Below are positions 13,001-24,565 of a stretch of DNA of 64,000 nucleotides, in pieces. A program made the position numbers and the translations under genes. Origin of the DNA: Anaeramoeba flamelloides (lineage: Eukaryota; Metamonada; Anaeramoebidae); assembly GCA_027625915.1 (NCBI GenBank), contig JANTQA010000076.1, forward strand, positions 496,001 to 560,000, in the 5' to 3' direction. Under the pieces are notes generated by a model that ran no database searches, was not told the DNA's origin, and worked only from the letters and a program-made list of their open reading frames with translations. The first letter of the stretch is position 1, and every line of letters starts with the position of its first letter.

Positions 13001-13591
13001 CAAAATCACAAGCAATTATTTACAATTCTTGAAGAACAATGGAATGCCTTCAATCTTCAAATTAATGAAAAATTAGATCATATGAAATTCAAGATTTACC
13101 AACATTTAGAAAAAATTACAACCTTTTGGGATGAGACAAAGGGAATTTCACAATTCTTATTAGATGTTGAGATGTATAATCAAGCATTAGCAGTGGTGTT
13201 CCAAAGTGATCAAAAATATGAAGAGAAAGAGCAATTAATCGTTTGGTGCTTAAATGAATTAGAAAAGAGAGGCGTTTTCCATTCAAAATTTTTATCATTT
13301 GACTTGATCATTATTGATTTGCTATTTAATTTTTGTTCCGTGGATTTAGATTCACAGTCAGAAAAGTATTTTGAAATCAAAACTAGAATATTATTAAACA
13401 TTATTTTAAAGTTAGATCATGAGGTTATTGGACAATTGCTTCCTAGACTGGAAAAATTAATTCAAAAATTGGATTTGCAATACGAGAAAATTATTAAAGG
13501 CAACTATAAAAAAGCCACAGAATTAAAAAAATTGATATTTATCATAAAATCTAAACAGAAATTTCAAAGAAAAATCAATAAAAATCTTTAA
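10052..13591 (+). CDS. EDC4: Enhancer of mRNA-decapping protein 4 (EDC4/Ge-1/Varicose) homologue
   Basis: Large scaffold of the cytoplasmic decapping complex and P-bodies, expected to bridge Dcp1/Dcp2 and Xrn1. Single exon, 1,179 residues. The N-terminal WD40 propeller covers about 75-515 (landmarks LNNNYLCYPVKDN, AHSDTILDLGF, GHTKKILDLAF, STGEDGTLQIWDY, PHDGAPVNSI, SEIKLWEIENWKCLQT), in the order seen in animal and plant EDC4. A Lys/Glu/Asn insert (about 181-236) and an Asn-rich insert (about 450-475) interrupt it. A charged disordered linker runs about 570-800, then a coiled-coil-prone stretch. The C-terminal helical domain (about 1026-1179; ISQFLLDVEMYNQALAVVFQ, LIVWCLNELEKRGVF) matches the EDC4 C-terminal domain that drives P-body localisation. 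It ends in TAA. Having both end domains in order makes a generic WD40 protein unlikely. Confidence 0.9.
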   Translation: MIKPPKINTAQKSDENNKKIATNEILSLTPRMNTNDNWEILHDSVPRSASTITIGNESYKVGVRDLDSTRITMGLHDYFYDSSKRLALNNNYLCYPVKDNSNRVGSIRVINRNNNRRALIPAHSDTILDLGFNSEEDDLFVSVSIDGILNLWIIMEIKGEIRHGLTFSVKYTGSIGCDLKNSPNQEKNEKENGNENKNKNKSHNENKKENEKEKENKKEKEKENEKKKDQEKKGYFTKVVWDSRRQNILATITTDNTIIVWNVLQYLSNTSEKIQVFESSKVKNGAYFLSGHTKKILDLAFEPNKKILASTGEDGTLQIWDYRQQKCLKKIIPHDGAPVNSIIYCGNPLKMNQESFDKELSKFALTGGKNNSEIKLWEIENWKCLQTIKILPPLKTIERTKKLEFAFQMYLDATSQFIILADTLGQFVYVLHLNINFLKQGKLKIQKKQDSDNTNNTNNNSNNNENNGSKPQLVDKEGGSGEGEIKELEINFDYLTKFYVSQPTYSLILENIKNQKKTTLNNFPFDINMFCITSTSIEQYVLKSELIDLEEIKNSLNNKEQIIAQFFKSLENNNTNLEDRSESKKEKLNNSNSNSDDEKHNNKNKLNKEEKKSNNNQISNSIIDKSTNGEDKESDNNNNNNNKIKNNNNKMEVGMGVDESYQDNTEKNNQTLFKKKKDPNLKKNKVNKKKFKNVWAKSKKKKKTKKENDSKKDNGNTKNLKEERTNIRIKGNSTIKEKEIINMTKNDNKKENGEENKNEKICQVKENKKSEEKENVKQNQNQKEKVRGEKKGESKILKFQLEKILYNFEKNMIEKTNNKMKQIKENQNNFIEEKIQKVETDNLLNSVETTIKQWIKTIFKKDAFNELQLFLQSIPKIERNHLQKNEEIEKGMEILLNNNYFISEILKKIIQNFSIELIKKIEMMCNNGTNSCDNGGGGNLNIINYEKLEKKIKGKLLKKFNFKLSTQSLFKNIENPQKGSLKPQNHKQLFTILEEQWNAFNLQINEKLDHMKFKIYQHLEKITTFWDETKGISQFLLDVEMYNQALAVVFQSDQKYEEKEQLIVWCLNELEKRGVFHSKFLSFDLIIIDLLFNFCSVDLDSQSEKYFEIKTRILLNIILKLDHEVIGQLLPRLEKLIQKLDLQYEKIIKGNYKKATELKKLIFIIKSKQKFQRKINKNL

Positions 13592-16500
13592 TTTTGAAAC
13601 AGTTTTTTTTATTTTAATAGATATTGACAGTATATTACTTTTGATCTTGTTTTTTATTTTTCTTTTTTAATATGGTCCTTTAATTATTAATCATTCCATT
13701 TTTAATATTTTGTTTAATTCTTATTTTTCGAATATTTAATTAATTTTTATTTTTTTTCTTTTAGAAAAAAACTTTATATTTTTGTATTTTTAAGGTATTG
13801 GCATCGACTCGCGAGAAGTTTAGAATTAATGTATTTTGCTATGGAAGGAGAATCATATTAGTGTCTTGGATTCTAATATCTCAAAAAAAATTCAATCTAT
13901 AAAATACTATTCTTAGAAGTTAATCTTATTCATTGACAACAAGTCTTGTATTAGTAAAAAAAATTCAAGAATTTTAAAAAAAAATATGAATTTTGTGACA
14001 ATTTTAAGGTTGAAAATTCACTCCATAGAATTCAAAGTTTGAAAATATCTTTTTAGGTTTGTCTAAAAAAATATATTAGTTATTTGAAAAATCCATCTTT
14101 CAAACTCTTAGATTCATTGATACAGTTATTTTCACATATTGAAAATATATTATATGTTTTGTTGAGAACATGAATTATTGTATTATTTTAGAATAATATT
14201 TCAAAATTATCCATTAATCATGTGTTAATGTCGTAAATCATAAAAACATGATCAGTCTACATTCCCACTATTAAATAAAAATTGTAATATGAAAATAATT
14301 TGTTCGAAATCACCTTACTAAAAATTCCTTAAATTTTACTAAAATAAAACACTTTTATAAAGATATCCCCCATTAAAATTGTTGGGAAATGGTAAAAAGA
14401 GTTACAAAGTGTTGTAATTTTTTTGAAATGTTTCGAAGATATAAAATTTTATAAAAACCAGATTATTTTTTTGTTTTCAAAAAAATTAAAAATTTTCCAT
14501 TAATGATTTAAGTTTATACAAACGAAAAAAAAACCTCTTGTAAATTTTATAATCAAAAAAAAAAAAATCATTTGAAAAATTCCAAAATAAAAGGTAAAAA
14601 CAACCAATATAAATATTCAATATTTGGGATGCATAAAAAATAGGAATTAAGTTTTAACCTTTTTTTTATTGTTTTTTTTAAAATCTTTCTTTTCTCACAA
14701 TTCCCCTCTATTTATTTTGTTTAGAATTAAAAATTATTACTTGATATTATTTAAGGGGATTGTATTTTTAAAAAATAAAATGAAATCTTGTCAAGATCTT
14801 TAAACTTTATTTTTGTATAATTATTATTTAGACTTAAAAAAATAGATGAGATAAAATCATATCAACAATTCCTAATTTGAGCCTCTTTTTTAGAATCCAA
14901 AAAAAAAAAAAAAATTTTCTAATAAAATGACTAAAAATACCTTATTATTTTTATTCATAATTAATTTAATACTTAAAAATATGAAACATCATTTTTTGTT
15001 ATATATTGAAAAGTATTGATTACAAAAGAAATTTTTATAATTTTGTTATTATTTTTAATGATTAATATTTCAATTCAAATCTTAACCAACGAAATTTTAT
15101 TAAAGTATAGATAATTTAATAAATGAATATTTGATAGAAGTTTAATAACAGTTTCCCAATTAAATAGAGATCTATTAAAAAACAAAAATTTTTAATTTGT
15201 TAAATAGGGTAAAATAGTTTTTTGCTCTTTTCGAAAAATGAAAAAAAAATCAATAAAAAATTTTTACATTGGCGTTATTCACAAGAAACCTTATCAAAAT
15301 AACAATTCAAATCATTTTTGTCATAAAAAAAATGATTTTGAATTTTATAGATAAAATTACTCTATTCCCAAATATCTTGAAGATAATTATCTTATATTTG
15401 AAAAAAACAAATTTTATATTAGAACAAAAATATATTTTCAAAGTAAAAAATGTAAATGACTTTAAAACTTTAATTATCATAACTATCATACTTAAAGTAA
15501 TAAATTATTTTTTTCTATTAGTTGTATAAATAGATTTTTTTGGTTAACCAAAAGAATTATGTAAAAATTGAAAAAAAAATCTTTATATTAATATTCTTAG
15601 TAAAAAAGACTTGTGATTATATAATAATGGCAGAAATGGTCATAAAATAGGGCAAGAACTTGTTATAATGTTTGAAATAGAATGAATTTAATAGTTTTCT
15701 TTTTCAGAAAAAATAAAAAAAATTGAACCAAAACAAAGTATTCTATTTTTATGGGTTTTCTATGTCGATCAGAATTTTTTGACTTTTGGTACACAAAATT
15801 TGTAAGTAGAGAATATCACCAATAACATATTTTAAAATTTAAAATTGTTGTCGAAAAGGACTAATCCCTTAAATCCTTTTTTTCGAGTAATAATTTTCCT
15901 ACATTATAGCAAGTATAAAAAACTCAAAAGAGATTTAGTGTTAAAAACAAATATGATGGTAATTTTGATGATATCACATCCCTCTAAAAATAACAGATAA
16001 AATAATAAATTAATATTTGTTTTTTTAATAATAAAGACAATTTTTTCATCCTCATGCAACTAAGATTCGGCATTGATTTTTATAAAATATCACGTGTCCT
16101 CATTTTTCTAATATTAAAGTTGGTCTGTTCTCAGATACTTTTTTTTTTTGACTTGACTTTACTGGATTTTAAAAGAAACAAAAAAAAATTTTACTTAATA
16201 AATAACAAAAAGAAATTGGAAAGTTTTGAAAAATGATTCTAATCCAATATTAAAACTGATTTTTGAGAATATAATTGGATAAAACAAATAGACTATCTTC
16301 TAAATCTTAAATTCAACAATACAATTCTGAAAGAAAAAGATTTAAATTCGGATTGGAATAAAGAAAAAAACATTGTATATTCCCACTTTTTTCAAGAATT
16401 AGTCAAAAAATAAATAAGAACAAAGTAAGGCTAATTTGTTTTTTTTTTATTACTTTCCGTAATCTTATTCTCAGATTTTGTTGTGGGTTATTGTATATCG

Positions 16501-16616
16501 TCACTCAACGTTAACTGATTTCGAACAAAATATCTCAAAAAGCTATTTATTCCAATGACCAAACAGTTTTCATTTTTTCAATTATTTCTTTTCAATAAAA
16601 ACTTTCAAACCAAAGT
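13592..16616. other. Gene-free spacer between the EDC4 and Kelch-BTB genes
   Basis: AT-rich spacer. It holds the start of a degraded family A element (13790 on), a lone right-hand TTAA end at about 15854-15872 (GGACTAATCCCTTAA), and homopolymer runs. Short open frames near 15269 and 16054 have no recognisable product and look like chance. Confidence 0.5.
13790..14050. mobile_element. Degraded left part of a TTAA element, family A
   Basis: Starts TTAAGGTATTGGCATCGACT and shares with the 34665 and 52161 copies the block CTTGTATTAGTAAAAAAA and, after it, a TTTTAAGGTTGAAAATTCA segment. Similarity fades after about 14050; the right boundary is not clear. Confidence 0.45.
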
Positions 16617-19600
16617 ATGAATGAAATAGAACCAGAACTAAATTTAGCTGGTAATGAATTGTTTTGGGGTGTTTTACCAACCAAAAAACAAATCGTCCCT
16701 CGTGAGGGATGTGTCTCAGTGATGTACCAAGGATGCGCATATATCTATGGAGGCTTTTTAACATCACCATATTTGGAATGTTCAGATGAGTTGCTTGAAT
16801 TTAACCCAAAAACTTTCAGCTTTCGAAAGCTTGCAATGCGTGGAACAAATAAGCCACCACCATTGATTGGTCATTGCATGGTTGTTTATGAAGATAAATT
16901 ATGGGTTTTTGGGGGGCATACATCCAAAAAGTATGGGAAAAATATCTTTTCCGATCAGCTTTATGTTTATAATTTTAAATCACACACTTGGGAATACCCA
17001 CCGAATTCAAAAAATGAAAAAAAAAAACTAACACACCAAAAAAAAACGAAAAATAATGAAAAGAAAAAGGATCAAACAACCAATTCACACAAAGAAAAAA
17101 AAAACAAAGGAAAAAAAACACAAAAAAAGAAAGCCACAAAGAATAATAGGCCTTCATCATTATCTGGTGCCTCAGCTATTACTTATCAAGAAAGAATGAT
17201 CATTAGTGGCGGGTTTGATGGTAAAAGTCATCGAAGTGAGATCTGGGTGTATGAATTTAAGACTGGGAGATGGGTTCAGTGGCATTTTACTTCTGCAGAA
17301 GAAATCCAAAATTCTGAAACAAAATCGATTAGTGAAAATTCAGAATTTGGCTTTAACGATTTTTCAGAAGAAAGCCTGAACACGAACTTATTAAAGAAAA
17401 AAGGTCATGACAAAAATGGAAAAAAGAACAAAAAGGTACCTCAAATTACCAAAAGAAAAGAAAATGAGAGTGACACGGAAGAACAAGAAACAGATGAAGA
17501 AAATCAAAAAAATCAAAAGCATAACGAAGAAGAAGAAGAAAAGAAAAATCAAACCGAACAAAAAGTAGAAAAAGAAGAAGAAGAAGAGGAGGAGGAGGAG
17601 GAGGAGGAGGAGGAAGAAAAAGAAGAGGAAAAAGAAGAGGAAGAGGAAGAAGAAGAAAAAAAAAAAAAAGAAGAAGATTATGATGGACTAAAAAAATTTA
17701 CTCCAAGATCTTATCATTCCTCAATCTTATTTGGAGACACAATGTTTATCTATGGCGGGAGGAATAAAAAAAAAGATTTAAAAGATTTATTTTTGTTTGA
17801 TTTAGAGCAACACATTTATTATCCAATTGAAATAACCTTTGGCTCGTTTCCAGACACATTTGTCTCGCACCAGTCTATTTTAATGAACAACCGAATTTAT
17901 GTTGTTGGGTATCATACCGAAAACAATACAATGATCTATTCTTATAACCCAATTACCAACTGCTGGGAGAAGCATGGCTATACATCCAAGTTTAAATGTG
18001 ATTGTGCAACCTTATTTGCTACTGGGAATGCTTTAATTAGCTTTGGTGGCGATTTAGGAAATAAATTTTGGAGGATCCACGTTGGCCATACAACTCCAAA
18101 TTATTTGACGGGCAAATGGGGCGTACGAGAGAAAAATTTGGTTCAACTAGGGAAGGATTTAAATGGACTTTATAAAAAGCAAGATTTTTGTGATTTAAAT
18201 TTTAAAACAAAGGATGGGGCAATCAAGGTTCATCATCTTTGGGTTAAAATTAGATGGGCGCAATTTGCAAAGCACAAATCAAAAATCATTAAATTAATCC
18301 GACAATATTCTACAAAGGTTATGAATACCTTTTTCCAATATCTTTATTCCGATACTTTTAAAAGGCCAAAGAAAATTAAAATTGAAGAATTAGATTACAT
18401 TTTTGAATTGATATCATTTTCCAACCAAGTCGGTATAGAAAGACTTGCCGGTCTAGTCATCAAATGGTTAAGAGAAAAAATGAGGCTTGATGTGGTTTTT
18501 GAAGTGTTGCAAATTGCTCAGAAATACCAATGTAACAAAATTGTCAATTTTTGCTTGGGCTTTCTGTTTTTTCACAGACATTCAATTATCGAAAATAAAT
18601 CACAGGCAATTCAAAAAATTAAAGATCATCAACTCCATGTAAGAATAAAAAGAATTTTAAGAGAAATTTTTTCTCCCTATGTGCGGTATACTTTGGATGA
18701 TATTAGTGAAGACCAAGAAATTCCTAATTCCTCTTTCAAAAAGGATATACTCCGATTAATGAGTGATAAAAGTAATTCAGATGTTATTTGTCAAATGGGT
18801 GGAGATAACAATTTTAGGTTACATTCTTTTATACTTGTCGCTAGATCAGATTTTTTGTATCATACTTTAAAAGAATTAATAAATAATCAAACAAAAAATA
18901 ATGATGAATCGACTCTTGGTAATAAGATGGGTTCTAATACTGATTCAGATTCGGATTCGGATTCGGATACAGATTTAGATTCGGATTTAGGTTTAGAATT
19001 AAATTCAAAGATTTCATTAAAGAAAAAATCTAAAATTGATCCAAAAAAATTACTTATTTTACAAAAAAAGAGAAAATTTAATATTAGTAAATTTATTCTT
19101 GAAAAATTAAACCAAATTTCAAAAGACGAAATAAATTTTTCCGGAATAAACATTCAGTTGAAAAAAAAATCACACAATATAAATAATCACAAGAGGGAAG
19201 TGGGAAATAATAATAATGAAGGCGAAGACGAGCATGACGAAAATAGTGATGATAGTGAAGTTGATGTTAGTGATAGTGACGATAGTGATGGAAAAGAAGA
19301 AAATATGGAAAATGAAAAAATAAAGGAAATTAGCCTCAAGTATTTTAATATTTTGATGGGAATAATATATGCTCTTGATTTTGAATTGGATTTTGATTCT
19401 GCACAATTATTATTAGATTCACAAAGCCATTTTGGCTTGCACTTTAATTTAGTCTTATTGGAATGTGTCAAGGTTATTAAAAAATCAATAACTAAAGAAA
19501 ATTGCCTATTAATATTGGAAAAATCAATCAAATATGATCTTCCTTTGTTACAGGATTATATTATTGATAAGATAATTAATCAATTTTCGAAATCATTGAT

Positions 19601-19679
19601 AACAGAAACCGTTATGCAACAAATATCTCCACAAATTTGTAAAAAAATTTTATTAAAAATGGCTGAAAATGATAAATGA
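16617..19679 (+). CDS. Kelch-repeat protein with two BTB/POZ domains, LZTR1-like
   Basis: Single exon, 1,020 residues, ending in TGA. Kelch blades occupy about 28-500, with the paired-glycine strands AYIYGGF, LWVFGGH, MIISGGF, MFIYGGR and ALISFGG. A Lys-rich tract (about 138-180) and a pure Glu/Lys tract (about 305-358) interrupt the propeller. BTB1 begins near 519 (QDFCDLNFKTKDGAIKVHHL) and is followed by a BACK-like helical region (about 605-705). BTB2 begins near 718 (KSNSDVICQMGG, RLHSFILVARSDFL). It is split by about 140 mostly acidic, disordered residues and resumes near 903, with a final BACK-like segment. Kelch-BTB-BACK-BTB-BACK is the layout of LZTR1, a CUL3 adaptor that targets RAS-family GTPases. 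A CUL3-adaptor role is inferred; the substrate is unknown. Confidence 0.85.
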   Translation: MNEIEPELNLAGNELFWGVLPTKKQIVPREGCVSVMYQGCAYIYGGFLTSPYLECSDELLEFNPKTFSFRKLAMRGTNKPPPLIGHCMVVYEDKLWVFGGHTSKKYGKNIFSDQLYVYNFKSHTWEYPPNSKNEKKKLTHQKKTKNNEKKKDQTTNSHKEKKNKGKKTQKKKATKNNRPSSLSGASAITYQERMIISGGFDGKSHRSEIWVYEFKTGRWVQWHFTSAEEIQNSETKSISENSEFGFNDFSEESLNTNLLKKKGHDKNGKKNKKVPQITKRKENESDTEEQETDEENQKNQKHNEEEEEKKNQTEQKVEKEEEEEEEEEEEEEEEKEEEKEEEEEEEEKKKKEEDYDGLKKFTPRSYHSSILFGDTMFIYGGRNKKKDLKDLFLFDLEQHIYYPIEITFGSFPDTFVSHQSILMNNRIYVVGYHTENNTMIYSYNPITNCWEKHGYTSKFKCDCATLFATGNALISFGGDLGNKFWRIHVGHTTPNYLTGKWGVREKNLVQLGKDLNGLYKKQDFCDLNFKTKDGAIKVHHLWVKIRWAQFAKHKSKIIKLIRQYSTKVMNTFFQYLYSDTFKRPKKIKIEELDYIFELISFSNQVGIERLAGLVIKWLREKMRLDVVFEVLQIAQKYQCNKIVNFCLGFLFFHRHSIIENKSQAIQKIKDHQLHVRIKRILREIFSPYVRYTLDDISEDQEIPNSSFKKDILRLMSDKSNSDVICQMGGDNNFRLHSFILVARSDFLYHTLKELINNQTKNNDESTLGNKMGSNTDSDSDSDSDTDLDSDLGLELNSKISLKKKSKIDPKKLLILQKKRKFNISKFILEKLNQISKDEINFSGINIQLKKKSHNINNHKREVGNNNNEGEDEHDENSDDSEVDVSDSDDSDGKEENMENEKIKEISLKYFNILMGIIYALDFELDFDSAQLLLDSQSHFGLHFNLVLLECVKVIKKSITKENCLLILEKSIKYDLPLLQDYIIDKIINQFSKSLITETVMQQISPQICKKILLKMAENDK

Positions 19680-20938
19680 TCATTGTTACATTTCATTATT
19701 TTATCATAAAAATTTTTGAATAGAATTTTTTTAGAAAATAAAATTACTTTTTAAATTTTTTTATTAATTTTCATTTTGGTATTATGAATAAAGGGAAATT
19801 CATGATTAAGACTAAAACTCAAAATTTTGTTCTTATTAGACTTCATATTGGGGAGAGGGGGGGGGTGTAATTCAATTGTTGATTTAATCTAAAATTTTTT
19901 TAGTTGTCAAAAAAAAATCACTTTTGAAACTATTTTTATTTGTGTTCTTATTCAAGCTAATTTGTAGGTAATTTTCTCAAAGTGGAATTTTCTTTCTGGG
20001 GATTTAATTGTATAATATGAGGGAAAAGATTAAAAAAACATACAGTCTATTTAATTATTGTTGAATTGGATATCTTTTATTTCTCTCTAAAAGGGGGGTA
20101 TTAATTCACAATAATAATAGAGATTAAAAAAAAAAATGATTCAATAATTTGAAATAAAGCAATCATTTTTTCATTTTTTTTTAAGTGAAAAACAATAATT
20201 AAAAAAATAATCTTCATCTGAAGTTTCTGACTTTGTTATATATTTTAGTCATATTTCCATTGGTTTGTGAAAATACTATATAAAAGTTCTGATGAACACT
20301 TTTTCTTTTTCATTTTCCTGTTATAGTTCTTTTGAGATATTGTAGTTTTTGGGTAAATCTTTTTTATTTTGGGAAAAATTGGATATAAGTTATTGATATT
20401 TTTTGATCTTCAAATTGAAAAATTGTGGTTTGCTTAATTAAGCAATGTCTTATAAAATCTAATGTTAAAAAATATATCATTACATACAATTATTTTTAAG
20501 TTAAAATATTAATTAATTGTTTTAGATTTTTTAAATAGGGGTTTAAGATTTATTAAAAAGTGAAAAAAATAAATAAATTAGAGAAATCTATTCCCTATCT
20601 TTCTAATTTAAGTTTCAAAATATCTATAATTTGTTTTTTTAAAAAAAAAAATACTAATAAGAGTATATTGGGTACTTTCTTTTTTCCTATTTTGGAAATA
20701 AAAATCTAATAATTACAGAAGGTAAATTTTTATATCAGAGAATAAAGAGAGTGTTTCTTCAAAACAAAGATATCCATCAAAGTAAATTGAAGATGGATTA
20801 TCAATATGAAATTTTATTGATTGAAAAAATATTTTCCTTAGAAGTGTCTTTAAAAAATAAAAAGTTTATACAACTTCGATTTAAAAAAAAAAAAAAAAAA
20901 AGGCTACATTCAGAGATTATCTTGTAATATTGTTTATA
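19680..20938. other. Gene-free spacer after the Kelch-BTB gene
   Basis: AT-rich spacer with a G run near 19854-19866 and no recognisable gene or intact element before the TA-site element at 20939. Confidence 0.5.
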
Positions 20939-21519
20939 AGCTATTATCAATAAAGTGGTGCAAATTTATTTTAAAATATATCTTTTAAACTCAATCTTCA
21001 AAAAAGTATTTAAACACCCAAAATCATTAACTACGATTTCTCGATTCTTGATAATAATTCAATTTGTTTCTTATTATTGTATTACATAAATAAAAGGTAT
21101 TAAATTTTCTGATCTCGATTTATCTGATCTTTTTTAGGTGGTAAAATTGGTGTTTATTATTTTCTTTTTGATTGAAAAAACGTTTTCATGACTTTTTTGA
21201 TCAAAACAAATTTTCAAATAGAATTGAAAACACATAACTGCATTTTATTGTTTAAAAAATCATTTTTATCCTTTTCATATTTCCAGTTTGTAATTGAAAT
21301 TGATCATACATTGTTTTCACCAAAACAAGTGCTTTTTTTCTCATTTTTTGGAAATATTTCATCCAGTATATTTTTAAATAAATACCTTGAACATTTATTC
21401 AATCGGTATTAATATTAAACTTAATTTGATATCGTCAAATAATGAAAAATACCACTAACAAAGATGATTTTTTATGAAATGTAAAAAAAAAAAAAGTTCC
21501 CTCTTTTTTGGAAATACCT
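20939..21519 (+). mobile_element. 580-bp TA-site inverted-repeat element, family T copy
   Basis: Ends AGCTATTATCAATAAAGTGG and CTCTTTTTTGGAAATACCT form an imperfect inverted repeat flanked by TA on both sides. Length 581 bp, nearly identical to the 581- and 583-bp copies at 23985 and 36928. The TA duplication suggests a Tc1/mariner/IS630-type transposase acting in trans. It contains a 74-codon frame similar to one in the 36928 copy, but that frame is broken in the 23985 copy, so its coding status is doubtful. Confidence 0.75.
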
Positions 21520-23444
21520 TATATAATGTGTTGTTTTGAAAAAAATAAAACTATTTGAATTGAAATTAGATCATAGAATATGTGTGTTTGTGTTTATATC
21601 CCTTAGAATCAAAAATATGTTTAATTAACATATAAATAAAATTTTCAATTTGAATTGTTATCAAAGGATTTTAAGAAATAAAATTTATAAAAAAATATTG
21701 TAGAAAGAAAAATTTATGTTTAAAAATTGTATAGTTATATACAATAAAAAAATAACTTTATTAAAAAATTTTCAACCTTTTAAAAATTTTTCTTGGTAAT
21801 TGTGATTTAATTATTTTTTCAAATTTTGTCTCAATAATTTTTTTTTTTTTTTTTTTTTAGAAAAGTTAGTCTACATATCAAAAACTTCTTTTTTTCAATG
21901 ATTAAAACACATCCGACTTTACTGGAAATTATGGTGGTCCTTATATCCCTACATACCCTAAAATACTTGATTAAATAATTTATTCTTTAAAAAGGATATT
22001 TTGATACAATATAGAAAATTCATTACATCTAGTGATTACCATTAAATGTTAATTATTATTTGATTCTAAATAATTTAAAAATATAAAAATATACAATTTA
22101 AATTTAAAAAAAAAAGAATATTTTTTTTCATTGTAAAATTTGTGAAAATTTTTCAATAGATTTTTTTCAAATTTAAACTCTTTGGTCGGTTGTTTGAGTC
22201 TAGTTAATAATTATTTTTTTTTATTTGTGTTTTTTATATTTTTAATTTCTTGAATTTTAATAATCTAAACATAAAATAAATAATATTATTGAATAAGAGA
22301 TCATAGATCATAAATTATTTTACAAGATCAGGATTAATTTAGATTGACAAATTCATTTTTCACAAATATTTTTTTTTTCCAAATTTTATCAATCGCATAA
22401 TTCAAAAAAAAATAGATTTTTATTCATTTTTCTGGATATTATTTTATGATCTTTGAATAATATTTAAAAGTTAATTTATTTTGTTAATTTTGGGTGAATT
22501 AATTTGTCTGGTAAAAAAGTTTTTATTAATTTAATAATAATGTAATAAATGAAATTATTTTATATTTTTTTTTTTTTTTTTCAAGTATTTTCTATTGTTT
22601 AAATAGAATTTTTAGAAAATTATTCATTTTAAACTTTTAATTTTATCCCAAATAAATGAATTTCATTTTTCTATTGATTTAATATATATTAAAAATTTAT
22701 CTAAAAAAAAATTACACTTTTTTAAGTAATATGTTTATTTATTTATTTATTTTATCATAAAATTAACAACATTTTTTGATTGTTAAAATTAATAAATCAA
22801 TGTGTTATTTTTTGAATTACTATTACTGTAATAAAATTTCGGATTTAAATATTTAGAATAAAAATAAAAATCTTTCAACAAATAATAAAAATGAATAAGT
22901 ATTTTTTTTTTCCAATTACAAAAAAAAAATTCAAAAACAAGACTACTTTATCTTTGAACTATTTTGACTTTGGTTTATAATTATATTCTTGATAAAAGAT
23001 AAATAAGTAAATGTCTTAGTATTTCAATATCATTTTTAATTTTTTATTTTAAACTTTATGAAAATTGGGCAAATCGGGGGTGCTAAGGTTGATCTATATA
23101 CTTAATAAGTTCATCTAGGCTATTAAAAGTCATCTAGAGTTATTTTATTTTTATTAAAAAAGAATTTGAATTTTCCGAATAAACAGTCTTATATTTAAAT
23201 TTCTTTAAGAAATTGAAGTATAAACTTATCAATTTCAGAATCATTTATGGTCCGTATAGACCAAAATTCTCTTTATTTGGTAATTTTTAAACTAAAAATT
23301 GACCAATGAATATCAATAATAATAATAATAATAATAACAATAATAATAATAATAATAATAATAGGGGGTGGGTTTAGAATAAGGGTTAAGGTCATGTTGA
23401 TAAAAATAAATATATGTAGAATCAATGATACCGAAAATCGCATA
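21520..23444. other. Gene-free spacer between two MITEs
   Basis: Extremely AT-rich, with T runs (for example near 21840) and an AAT/AATA-type microsatellite at about 23311-23362. No gene seen. Confidence 0.5.
23311..23362. repeat. AAT trinucleotide microsatellite
   Basis: About 17 units of AAT with one AAC interruption. Confidence 0.85.
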
Positions 23445-23638
23445 GGGTCGGTTCCACTTTTAAGACACAAACTTTGAGTGGAATTTAAGGTATAAAAAAT
23501 CTCAAATCAATGTACATTTGGGAATTTTATTGGATTGAAAGTATTTTACTAGAATATGAATTTTTGGGGTTAATTTGAGATATTTTTTATGGGTGTTAAT
23601 TTTCTTCCCATTTCTGTATCTTAAATTTGTACTGGTTG
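23445..23638. mobile_element. Palindromic MITE, Tc1/mariner-like, diverged copy
   Basis: Flanked by TA. The ends GGGTCGGTTCCACTTTTAAG and CTTAAATTTGTACTGGTTG are a diverged version of the 195-bp element at 47619-47813, with the shared interior GACACAAACTTTGAG.GGAATTTAAGG. Length 194 bp. Confidence 0.65.
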
Positions 23639-23984
23639 TATAGGAAAATTTTTCATTGATTTGTTTTATTTTGGTGATTTGTAGTGATATATTATTGGGG
23701 ATATATTTTTCATTTATGTATTCTTTCTTGTATCAGTTGTCATAAATACTTTTCATTCTGATAATCTTTGTTCTTTTTTTTTTTTTTTTTCGTGTACTGG
23801 AAAGTGTGAGAATAAATATGATGGAGTATATGAAAATTACATTTGATCTTCAATTTTAGATCCAAATTAAAATTTCTGTTGTTCTCAATGTAAAACATTT
23901 AGAATGGCTTTTTTTTTCAATTCTTCCTTACAACTTTGGATTTTATTGGATTTTTCTACTTACAGACATGCATATTTATATATA

Positions 23985-24565
23985 AGCTATTTCCAAGAAA
24001 GTGGGGTAATTTTATTATAAAATATATTTATTAAACCCAATCTTCAAAAAAAGTATTGAAACATCCAAAACCATTAACTACGATTTATTGATTCTTGATA
24101 ATAATTCAGTTTTGTTCTTAGTATTGTGTTATATAAAAAAAGGATATTAAAATTTCAAAGCTCGGTTTTATCTGATATTTTTAGCGGTGAAAATTGGTAT
24201 GTTTATTATTTACTTTCTGATCAAAAATAAAACCCTTTTCATAACTTATTTAATCTCCATAAATTTTTAAATAGAATTGAAAACATATAACTGCATTTGG
24301 TTATTTAAAAAAACATTTGTGCCCTTTCCATATTTAGAGTTTTTAATTGGGATTGGAACACATTGTTTTCTCCAAAAAAAGTGGATTTTTTTTCATTTTT
24401 TGGAAATAATTTAAAGAGTATATTTTGAAATAAATACATTATGCATGGTTACAATGTATATTAATATTAAAATTGATTTGGTATTGGTAATTAATGAATA
24501 CCCCCACTAACAAGGGTGATTTTTTAGGAAATGCAAAAAAATACCTCACTTTTTTGGAAATGCCT
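23985..24565 (+). mobile_element. 580-bp TA-site inverted-repeat element, family T copy
   Basis: Left AGCTATTTCCAAGAAAGTGG, right CACTTTTTTGGAAATGCCT, TA on both sides, 581 bp. It aligns along its length with the 20939 copy (shared ACTACGATTTATTGATTCTTG-type block near +100). Confidence 0.78.

Noticed and set aside
16975-19531. Open frames antisense to the Kelch-BTB gene
   Set aside because: Same reason: they mirror the acidic and lysine-rich repeats and have no homology.
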